This document shows, in pieces, positions 6,963 through 12,145 of a DNA stretch of 12,145 nucleotides; position 1 is the first letter of the stretch, and each line of letters opens with the position of its first letter. Origin of the DNA: UBA7692 sp964650845 (GTDB taxonomy: Bacteria > Bacteroidota > Bacteroidia > Chitinophagales > LD1). A program made the position numbers and the translations under genes. The notes under the pieces were generated by a model. It had not been told where the DNA came from. It saw nothing but the letters and a program-made list of their open reading frames with translations, and did not search any database. The stretch lies in contig CAZYXR010000088.1 of NCBI GenBank assembly GCA_964650845.1, positions 1 to 12,145 on the forward strand, given 5' to 3'.

Positions 6963-7961
6963 ATGATTGCCGAAGTAAAAAACATCAAAGAAGTAACTAA
7001 GAAAGTTTCCGACTACGATCAAATTTTTGAAGAAACCGACTACACCAAACGTGCCGAAAAGGCACAAGCAGCTACCGATAGATTCTATGATTTGATAACT
7101 GAATTTTACGAGCGCGGTTGGGGGCAATCCTTCCATTTTGCTCCGCGCTTCCAAGGCGAAGATTTCGATTCCAGTATCAAGCGACACGAACACTTTTTAG
7201 CCACACGCCTCGGGCTTACGGCAAAAGATAATGTGCTCGATGTAGGCTGCGGTGTTATGGGGCCCGCTCGCAACATTGCCCGGGTATCCGGTGCGCATAT
7301 CACAGGCATCACCATCAACCATCACCAAATTTGTCGTTGCAAAGCACTAAATGCTAAATCCACTATAAACCATTTACTCGATGTGCAACAAGGCGATTTT
7401 ATGAACATGCCTTTCCCCGATAATCACTTCACTAAAATGTATGCCATCGAAGCACTTTGCCATGCCCCAAGTGTGGTTGATATCTACAAGCAGATTTACA
7501 GCAAGTTAAAACCAGGTGGCAAAGCTTGTTTCTACGAATGGGTAATGACCGATAAATACGACCCCACAAACCCAGTGCATGTAAAAAGCAAAGAAATGAT
7601 TGAATACGGCAACAGCATCACCCGCCTTGTTACCGCCCAAGAAGTAGAGCAGGCTATTATTGCGGCAGGTTTCATTAAAGAAGAAACTATTGATTTGGCC
7701 GAAGCCAACTATGGTAATAACTACCCTTGGTATGCAACCCTGCAAAGCGGTTGGTCCTTAGCCCAACTCAGGCACACCAAAGCCAGTCGCGTTATCACAA
7801 GCGCGCTGTTAAAGTTTTTAGAAACATTCAAGTTGGCAAAAAGCGGTGTTCATAAAACACACGAAATTCTTATTGCTGCTGCCGATGGCCTTGTGGTTGG
7901 TGGCCAACTCGGAATTTTCACACCCATGTACATGGTAGTAGTAAGTAAACCCAAAAATTAA
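6963..7961 (+). CDS. Sterol C-24 methyltransferase homologue (Erg6/SMT family)
   Basis: A 332-aa SAM-dependent methyltransferase that matches the eukaryotic sterol 24-C-methyltransferase pattern along its whole length. Sterol-region motif GWGQSFHF is at 52-59. SAM motif I VLDVGCGVMGPAR is at 91-103, GDFMNMPFPDN at 144-154, and YAIEALCHAP at 160-169 (Erg6 has YAIEATCHAP). KPGG is at 183-186 and YEWVMTDKYDPTNP at 191-204. The C-terminal SMT domain includes NNYPWYATL and ends in AAADGLVVGGQLGIFTPMYMVV. SMTs methylate the C-24 side-chain double bond of sterols. The substitution GVGGP to GVMGP in motif I and the changed NHHQI region mark it as divergent, so the substrate could be another isoprenoid. 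It is the first gene of a two-gene operon with the Rieske oxygenase, behind a TetR-type operator. Length is slightly shorter than yeast Erg6. Confidence 0.88.
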   Translation: MIAEVKNIKEVTKKVSDYDQIFEETDYTKRAEKAQAATDRFYDLITEFYERGWGQSFHFAPRFQGEDFDSSIKRHEHFLATRLGLTAKDNVLDVGCGVMGPARNIARVSGAHITGITINHHQICRCKALNAKSTINHLLDVQQGDFMNMPFPDNHFTKMYAIEALCHAPSVVDIYKQIYSKLKPGGKACFYEWVMTDKYDPTNPVHVKSKEMIEYGNSITRLVTAQEVEQAIIAAGFIKEETIDLAEANYGNNYPWYATLQSGWSLAQLRHTKASRVITSALLKFLETFKLAKSGVHKTHEILIAAADGLVVGGQLGIFTPMYMVVVSKPKN

Positions 7962-7971
7962 TTAACGCACC

Positions 7972-9211
7972 ATGATTTTGAATGTGTTGGCAGTGTTGGC
8001 TGCTGTTGTTTTTCTGGTATTAGGATTGCTATATCTCTTTATTCTGCGCACCAATGGCAAGCAAAGAAAAAAGCCCCATATCGACACCGATTTCGAACCC
8101 CAACGCGCACTCAACTATCCCCCACCTTTTCCAAATGGTTGGTTTAGTTTGTGTAGTGCAAGCGCAGTTCAAAAAGGGCAAGTAATTGAAGTAACAGCCT
8201 TTGGTAAAAAGTTAGCCGTTTTTCGCGGCCACGATGGCAAAGTAGGTGTTATGGATGTTTACTGCCCGCACCTGGGTGCTAACCTTGCCGATGGAAAAGT
8301 AGTTGGCAATCGCCTCGTGTGCCCGTTTCATGCTTGGGAATTCAACACGCAGGGCAATTGCGAAAAAATTCCCTATTGCGATAAAGAAAACTACAACGAA
8401 CGCACTCGCGCCAAAGCATGGACGGTAAATGAAAACTGGGGGCTTATTTTAGTGTGGCACCATGCCAACAACGAGCCACCCACTTGGCATACACAAGGCT
8501 ACCTCGAAGAATTAAAAGTGTATAAGCACCACGGCAGTTCATCCGAGTTGCTCCACNNNNNNNNNNNNNNNNNNNNNNNNNNNNNAAAATGGCGCAGACT
8601 ATGGCCACTTCGGGGTAGTGCACAACCTGCTTACTATACCTTTGCTCAACAAGTTTTTTCACGTAGAGCACACCACCAATATCGAGTTTGGCGAAGGAAA
8701 CGAAAAACACATGGCATGGTTTACCGACATTGCCGATATTGCCCGCACCAAAGATAAATCCATCATTAAAGATGCCGGAGGCAAAGCTCTCGTAACCTAT
8801 TACGGCCCGGGCTTTTTGGTGTTTAGTTTCAAAACAAAGTTTGGCAATCCCATCATCGTAAAAACCTTTACCCCAATTGGTAAATTAAAATTGCGAATGG
8901 AAGACCACGTATATGCACCCAAAGGCTCATTTGGCCCTGCCATAAAATACATTGTGGGCGAAGCCACCGCACAGTTTCATGACGATATTAATATTTGGGA
9001 AAGAAAAACCTTCAACACCAACCCCGTATTGGTAAAAGGCGATGGCCCCATCATGAACATGCGCAAATGGTATAGCCAGTTTTATGGGCACAACAAGCAA
9101 GATTCGCAAAACGAAAACACCCCACACGGCAGCCATCTCAATCAGTCCAACGAAACTCCTAACGAAAAAAACTTGTCAGAAACCACTAACCGTGGTGATG
9201 CACACTCCTAA
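7972..9211 (+). CDS. Rieske oxygenase like cholesterol 7-desaturase (DAF-36/Neverland type), interrupted by an assembly gap
   Basis: It starts 10 bp after the sterol methyltransferase. Residues 2-25 form one transmembrane segment, as in DAF-36/Neverland. PPPFPNGWFSL leads into a Rieske domain with CPHLGAN (Cys98, His100) and CPFHAW (Cys117, His120), which bind the 2Fe-2S cluster. After the N run at 8557-8585 the frame continues NGADYGHFGVVHNLLTIP, giving the Asp and two His expected for the mononuclear iron of the catalytic domain. The C-terminal INIWERKTFNTNPVLVKGDG and IMNMRKWYSQFYG match the 7-desaturase family ending. These enzymes introduce the C7 double bond into cholesterol using O2 and electrons from a separate reductase, which is not visible here. 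The two halves are in different frames because the N run does not have the true length (true size should be 1 modulo 3). A polar, low-complexity tail follows the domain. Confidence 0.85.
8557..8585. other. Assembly gap (29 N) inside the Rieske oxygenase gene
   Basis: An N run splits the coding sequence just before the catalytic iron-binding motif. In-frame joining needs a gap length of 28 or 31, or another value leaving remainder 1 on division by 3. Only about ten residues should be missing. Confidence 0.95.
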
Positions 9212-9237
9212 GTTTTAGCAACCTAAGTTGCCACCAC

Positions 9238-9594
9238 CTACCCTTGTTGCCCAAAAGTCAACAAATTGTTATCAGGGTCAAGCAAAGAAAACTCCCTTTG
9301 TTGCCAAGGCTTATCTTCCAAATGCCCGTTTGGATGAATTCCTACACTGTTGTTCAACATACTCTTGTAAAGCTCATCCACATTATCTGTTCGTATGTAC
9401 ACCTGCCCATAGTTTTCATTCGGGTCAAGCGTTTTAAACTCAAAAAAATGAATCTGTAAACAATCCTTTTCTACAATCAAATAATGCTCAAAATCATCAC
9501 TGCCAATGTATGCGAACCCCAACTTATTCACATAAAAATCTCGTGTTATCGCCTTGTTTCTCATAGGCAATTTTGGGCTAATGTTTATCAGCAT
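9238..9594 (-). CDS. VOC-fold protein (glyoxalase/bleomycin resistance superfamily)
   Basis: A 118-aa single-domain protein with two beta-alpha-beta-beta-beta units. KLPMRNKAITRDFYVNKLGF opens the first unit, YGQVYIRTDNVDELYKSM the second, and EFSLLDPDNNLLTFGQ is the standard closing strand. The positions that hold metal ligands in glyoxalase I look unoccupied: there is no His in the first strand, and Thr replaces the usual Glu in the last. A non-metal ligand-binding role like bleomycin-resistance proteins is therefore more likely. It is tail to tail with the Rieske oxygenase, separated by 26 bp. Its ligand is unknown. Confidence 0.85.
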   Translation of the reverse strand: MLINISPKLPMRNKAITRDFYVNKLGFAYIGSDDFEHYLIVEKDCLQIHFFEFKTLDPNENYGQVYIRTDNVDELYKSMLNNSVGIHPNGHLEDKPWQQREFSLLDPDNNLLTFGQQG

Positions 9595-9620
9595 TCCTGT
9601 AAGTGTTATTACCCATAAAT

Positions 9621-9700
9621 GTAAAAATGTTTTACAAACGATTAGCGCAACACTTCAAAACATCCCCCCAATCCTCAAAATCAAAAACAACCAATTAATA
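9621..9700. repeat. Direct repeat, copy 1
   Basis: It pairs with 9793-9867. Both copies begin GTAAAAATGTT, share a CGCAACA segment, and end in a 31-base identical block (here 9665-9695, containing CCCCCAATCCTCAAAATC). A 5-base length difference and several substitutions in the first part show that the duplication is not recent. Confidence 0.7.
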
Positions 9701-9754
9701 AAGTTAAATCCATTACCAATTACCCCTTCAACCAATTTATGCCCAATACAACTG

Positions 9755-9793
9755 CGTCATTACGAGCGCAGCTTGCGGAGCGAAGTAATCTCG
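9755..9793. repeat. Dispersed CGTCATTA-type repeat element
   Basis: A 39-base element starting CGTCATTACGAG and ending GCGAAGTAATCTCG. It contains ATTAC/GTAAT outer complements and a small CGCA/TGCG hairpin. Its right half recurs at 5562-5584. Similar elements are widespread in Bacteroidota and other genomes as I recall them. Confidence 0.65.
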
Positions 9794-9867
9794 TAAAAAT
9801 GTTCTCCCAAACAATAAACGCAACATTCCCTCCCCCAATCCTCAAAATCAAAAACAACCAATCAATT
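9793..9867. repeat. Direct repeat, copy 2
   Basis: The partner of 9621-9700. Its identical 31-base block is 9832-9862. Its first bases directly adjoin the dispersed element at 9755-9793. Confidence 0.7.
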
Positions 9868-9937
9868 AAGCTAATTCACTGCAAATTACTTATTCGCTCA
9901 ATTTTAACAACTAAGCGACATTATTGATGCTTAATTT

Positions 9938-10418
9938 CTAAAATCCCACTGCATCTATCCCATTTTGGTCTTCGTCCTTTCCCTGCTTGTCTTCATCCTT
10001 TCCCTGCTTGTCTTCGTCCTTTCCCTGCTTGTCTTCGTCCTTTCCCTGCTTGTCTTCATCCTTTCCCTGCTTGTCTTCGTCCTTTCCCTGCTTGTCTTCG
10101 TCCTTTCCCTGCTNNNNNNNNNNNNNNNNNNNNNNNNNNNNNNNNNNNNNNNNNNNNNNNNNNNNNNNNNNNNNNNNNNNNNNNNNNNNNNNNNNNNNNN
10201 NNNNNNNNNNNNNCCTGCTTGTCTTCGTCCTTTCCCTGCTTGTCTTCGTCCTTTCCCTGCTTGTCTTCGTCCTTTCCCTGCTTGTCTTCATCCTTTCCCT
10301 GCTTGTCTTCGTCCTTTCCTTGCTTGCCTTCATCCTTTCCCTGCTTGTCTTCATCCTTTCCCTGCTTGTCTTCGTCCTTTTCCTGCATTTTCCACATCCC
10401 AAAAATCTTTTCACACAC
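9938..10418 (-). CDS. Possible KDEDKQG heptad-repeat protein (interrupted by an assembly gap)
   Basis: On the minus strand an ATG at 10418 opens a frame reading MCEKIFGMWKMQEKDEDKQG, then continuous KDEDKQG heptads. On the other side of the N run the heptads resume and end with DEDQNGIDAVGF and a stop at 9938. All three frames of a 21-bp repeat can be open, but unit-to-unit variation favours this one. The recurrent G/A change in the unit is synonymous here (GAC/GAT, both Asp), is Thr/Met in a second frame and makes a stop in the third. One unit has DEGKQG. The product would be very hydrophilic and highly charged, with no signal peptide; its function is unknown. The stated span is out of frame only because the gap is a placeholder of 100 N. 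Confidence 0.45.
9966..10385. repeat. 21-bp tandem repeat (minisatellite), at least 15 units
   Basis: About seven units precede the gap and eight follow it, each with the core CTTTCCCTGCTTGTCTTC. Units differ mainly at one position (CGTCC or CATCC). A variant unit at about 10316-10337 has two further changes, and the last unit decays at 10380. There are no spacers, so it is not a CRISPR array. The true copy number is hidden by the gap. Confidence 0.95.
10114..10213. other. Assembly gap (100 N) inside the tandem repeat
   Basis: Exactly 100 N, a conventional placeholder for a gap of unknown size, placed where short reads cannot cross the repeat. Confidence 0.95.
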
Positions 10419-10464
10419 TTATCCAAATTTTACATTCATTTGCACCCGCAATGGTTTTCAACAA

Positions 10465-10645
10465 GAAGATGGTTTTCTTCTTAATGGAATTAAAAGGGAA
10501 TCACGTGCAAATCGTGAGCAGTTCCCGCTGCTGTAAACCAAGTCTGTAACACATCGTTACCGGCAAGATTAGCTTCAATCCACTGTTCTGCTCCGCAGAA
10601 TGGGAAGGAAAATCTGAATTGGTGAGCCAGAAGACCTGCCGTAGC
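10465..10645 (+). ncRNA. Cobalamin (B12) riboswitch
   Basis: The core pattern of the class is present in order. TTAATGGAATTAAAAGGGAA is followed by a small hairpin GTGCAAATCGTGAGCAG and CCCGCTGCTGT. After variable arms comes the B12 box GCCAGAAGACCTGCC at 10626-10640. A TTCATTTG at 10435-10442 is one base off the -7 consensus and could be the promoter. The element precedes a secreted DUF4465-like gene and a TonB receptor, consistent with repression of B12 uptake when cobalamin is plentiful. The exact 5' and 3' limits are approximate; the regulatory expression platform probably extends to about 10690. Confidence 0.9.
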
Positions 10646-10769
10646 AAACAAACATTCAAGCTTTCGGGAAGAAAGGCGAGGCGTTAAATCAGTTTGTATC
10701 CGGAACAATTTGATTTTTCTACTTCATTCTCTCCGTAGGTATTTTTTCAACTTCAAACGATTTTTAAAA

Positions 10770-11750
10770 ATGAAAAAAATCTACACTACCTGCGCAGCCA
10801 CTATACTGGCCTTCGCAATCAATGCACAAACAGTTTCAACTTTCGAAACCCTATCAGTACCCACCGATTCCTTTATTGCCCCAACAGCCTACACCAATGG
10901 CTATTTCGACAACGGCAACGCCCGTTTTTCAAGCGTCTGGGATACCGCCTGGGGTGGTTTTTGGGACAAAGGCTTTGCACCATCTTCTAAAACCGATAAA
11001 ACAACGCCCGGCTCTGCAAACATTTATAGCGCAAGCACCGGCACCGGCTTTAGCAGCGCAAACTATGCCATCGGCAAAGGAGGCGCAACCCTAACACTCT
11101 TAGGCAATGCCGCTGGCAAAGCCGTAAAAGGCCTTTATGTTACCAATTCTACCTACGCCTATTTTAGTTTGAAAAATGGCGACTCATTTGCCAAAAAATT
11201 TGGCGGATCTTCCGGCAACGACCCCGATTTTTTTCTCCTCACCGTCAAAGGCTTCAGCAATGGAAACCCCAAAAACGATTCTGTAAACTTTTATCTCGCA
11301 GATTTTCGTTTTGCCGACAATAATCAAGACTACATTTTAGACACATGGGCCTGGCTCGATTTGCAACCACTTGGCGATGTAGATAGCCTTATCTTCAAGC
11401 TATCTTCATCCGACAACGACCCTCTTTACGGCATGAACACACCAAGCTTTTTCGCCCTCGATAACTTTACTACAAGCGATGGCGTTTCGGCAATAAGCAC
11501 TTTAGCGGCAATCAACATCAAAGCATTCCCCAACCCAGTTACCAAGGGCAGCCAAATCAATATCGCCCTGCAAGAAAACAACCATGCCACAGTTATTCTC
11601 ACCGACCTGTCGGGTAGAATTGTTTACACCCAAAACATTTTCGATACAAACACCACCTCTGTTTCCACGGCTAATCTCAGTTCAGGTACCTACCTGCTCA
11701 CCATCCGCAACACCCAAGGCATCGGCACATCAAAAATTATTATTGAATAA
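10770..11750 (+). CDS. DUF4465-like secreted protein with T9SS C-terminal sorting domain
   Basis: A 326-aa exported protein. I start it at ATG 10770, which gives a clean signal peptide (MKKIYTTCAATILAFAINAQ); the longer frame from 10710 adds a non-signal leader. The body (about residues 21-245) has the DUF4465 look: NGYFDNGNARFSSVWDTAWGGFWDKGFA, SANYAIGKGG, VTNSTYAYFSLKNGDSFAKKF and DYILDTWAWLDLQPLGDVDSL, ending SFFALDNFTT. The last 75 residues form a type IX secretion sorting domain (IKAFPNPVTKGSQINIAL, DLSGRIVY, LSSGTYLLTI). It follows a cobalamin riboswitch and overlaps a BtuB-like receptor. A role in capturing B12 at the cell surface is therefore likely. I recall that Bacteroides surface B12-binding proteins include DUF4465-type domains, but cannot verify it here. 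Confidence 0.85.
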   Translation: MKKIYTTCAATILAFAINAQTVSTFETLSVPTDSFIAPTAYTNGYFDNGNARFSSVWDTAWGGFWDKGFAPSSKTDKTTPGSANIYSASTGTGFSSANYAIGKGGATLTLLGNAAGKAVKGLYVTNSTYAYFSLKNGDSFAKKFGGSSGNDPDFFLLTVKGFSNGNPKNDSVNFYLADFRFADNNQDYILDTWAWLDLQPLGDVDSLIFKLSSSDNDPLYGMNTPSFFALDNFTTSDGVSAISTLAAINIKAFPNPVTKGSQINIALQENNHATVILTDLSGRIVYTQNIFDTNTTSVSTANLSSGTYLLTIRNTQGIGTSKIIIE

Positions 11751-12145
11751 TGTACTTTGCCCGGCTTAATAAACTGCCCCGCCTACAAGTAATACTGCTA
11801 CTTGTAGCGGGGCAGTTTTGTTTTGCCGGCCACCCCATCGGTGCACTCGATACCATCTCGCTCAAAGAAGTAATCATTACCGATAAACCAACCAACAAAA
11901 AAATTAACCGCCAGCAATTCACCAACCTAAACGATTTCACTGCCCGAAGAATCACCAACTTGCTCAACGATGTCTCCTCCGTTTATCTCAAAAACTATGG
12001 CAACGGCCAACTCACATCCATTGCCGTGCGCGGCACCACCGCAGCACAAACCGAAGTAATGTGGAATGGCATCCGCATCAATTCACCCATGCTCGGGCAA
12101 AGCGATTTAGCTTTACTAAATGTCGGTTTTCACAATGCCGTTTCA
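11750..12145 (+). CDS. TonB-dependent receptor, N-terminal part (probable BtuB-like B12 transporter)
   Basis: The frame opens at ATG 11750, sharing one base with the preceding TAA (TAATG), so translation is probably coupled. It runs in frame off the right edge (132 codons seen). Residues 1-27 are a signal peptide (KLPRLQVILLLVAGQFCFA). A TonB-box-like segment LKEVIITDK is at 38-46. The plug domain follows with LLNDVSSVYLKNYGNGQLTS, IAVRGTTAAQTEVMWNGIRI and NSPMLGQSDLALL. The position behind a cobalamin riboswitch points to cobalamin import across the outer membrane. The barrel lies outside the window, so substrate assignment rests on context. A strong hairpin with a T-rich trailer overlaps codons 8-23, which is unusual. 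Confidence 0.9.
   Translation, partial: MYFARLNKLPRLQVILLLVAGQFCFAGHPIGALDTISLKEVIITDKPTNKKINRQQFTNLNDFTARRITNLLNDVSSVYLKNYGNGQLTSIAVRGTTAAQTEVMWNGIRINSPMLGQSDLALLNVGFHNAVS
11771..11825 (+). terminator. Terminator-like hairpin inside the TonB receptor signal-peptide codons
   Basis: The left arm 11771-11791 and right arm 11799-11818 pair over 20 bases with one bulged C and a 7-base loop ATACTGC. The lower stem is the GC block CTGCCCCG/CGGGGCAG. TTTTGTTTTG follows directly from 11816. This has the form of an intrinsic terminator or attenuator, but it lies after the start codon of the receptor and codes for part of its signal peptide. Confidence 0.65.

Larger units (their letters stand above)
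9595..9937. other. Intergenic region with diverged direct repeats, no supported gene
   Basis: No reading frame here has convincing protein character. The stretch consists of AT-rich sequence with a repeated block (about 9621-9700 and 9793-9867) and a dispersed repeat element between the two copies. The short open frames in it run through these repeats. Confidence 0.7.

Noticed and set aside
8618..9211. A separate gene starting at ATG 8618
   Set aside because: It is the catalytic half of the Rieske oxygenase. The sense frame continues upstream to the gap, and the iron-binding NGADYGHF motif precedes this ATG.
9218..9231. GCAAC/GTTGC stem between the convergent Rieske and VOC genes as a terminator
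   Set aside because: Only five base pairs and no T-rich tract; too weak to call.
9966..10385. Possible CRISPR array
   Set aside because: Units are contiguous without spacers, have a 21-bp period, and no cas genes are nearby.
9965..10549. Plus-strand leucine/valine/serine-rich frames through the tandem repeat that look like transmembrane proteins
   Set aside because: They are by-products of a 21-bp repeat that is open in several frames. The unit variation is non-synonymous in these frames, and the apparent hydrophobic repeats run into the riboswitch region.
10710..10769. Upstream start for the DUF4465-like gene
   Set aside because: The extra 20 residues precede a complete signal peptide and fall at the end of the riboswitch leader; ATG 10770 is better.

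Overview
The window looks like a scaffold from a Bacteroidota genome, probably a metagenome-derived assembly because it contains two runs of N. Four things point to Bacteroidota. A secreted protein ends in a type IX secretion (Por) sorting domain. A SusC/BtuB-type TonB receptor begins at the right edge. A perfect TAnnTTTG promoter element lies upstream of the restriction gene. The DUF2147, SIP-reductase and repeat content is also typical of the phylum. The class cannot be fixed from this sequence alone.

Left part (1-2235): the 3' end of hutI (imidazolonepropionase, histidine degradation) is followed closely by an OsmC-family gene. Convergent to these is a two-gene minus-strand operon pairing a soluble SIP-type FAD/NAD(P)H reductase with a YedZ/MsrQ-like haem membrane protein, which looks like a split transmembrane electron-transfer system. 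Next (2245-5465, minus strand) is a type IIG restriction-methyltransferase of 940 aa, overlapped by a 76-aa unknown gene. That small gene lies between two diverged copies of the restriction gene's 3' end. The restriction gene also carries a perfect 24-bp palindrome inserted in frame.

Centre (5663-9211): a DUF2147 gene has an in-frame stop in its signal peptide. Then comes the most notable locus. A tetR-family repressor is divergent from a two-gene operon, with a 34-bp near-perfect inverted repeat between them. The operon encodes a homologue of eukaryotic sterol C-24 methyltransferase (Erg6/SMT) and a membrane-anchored Rieske oxygenase resembling cholesterol 7-desaturase (DAF-36/Neverland). 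This looks like a regulated sterol-modification module. No sterol-synthesis gene is visible, so it may act on sterols acquired from outside.

Right part (9238-12145): a convergent VOC-fold protein is followed by an intergenic region with diverged direct repeats around a dispersed repeat element. A 21-bp minisatellite comes next and probably encodes a KDEDKQG heptad-repeat protein on the minus strand. Last is a vitamin B12 uptake operon: cobalamin riboswitch, a DUF4465-like secreted protein with a T9SS tail, and the start of a BtuB-like TonB receptor whose signal-peptide codons contain a strong terminator-like hairpin.
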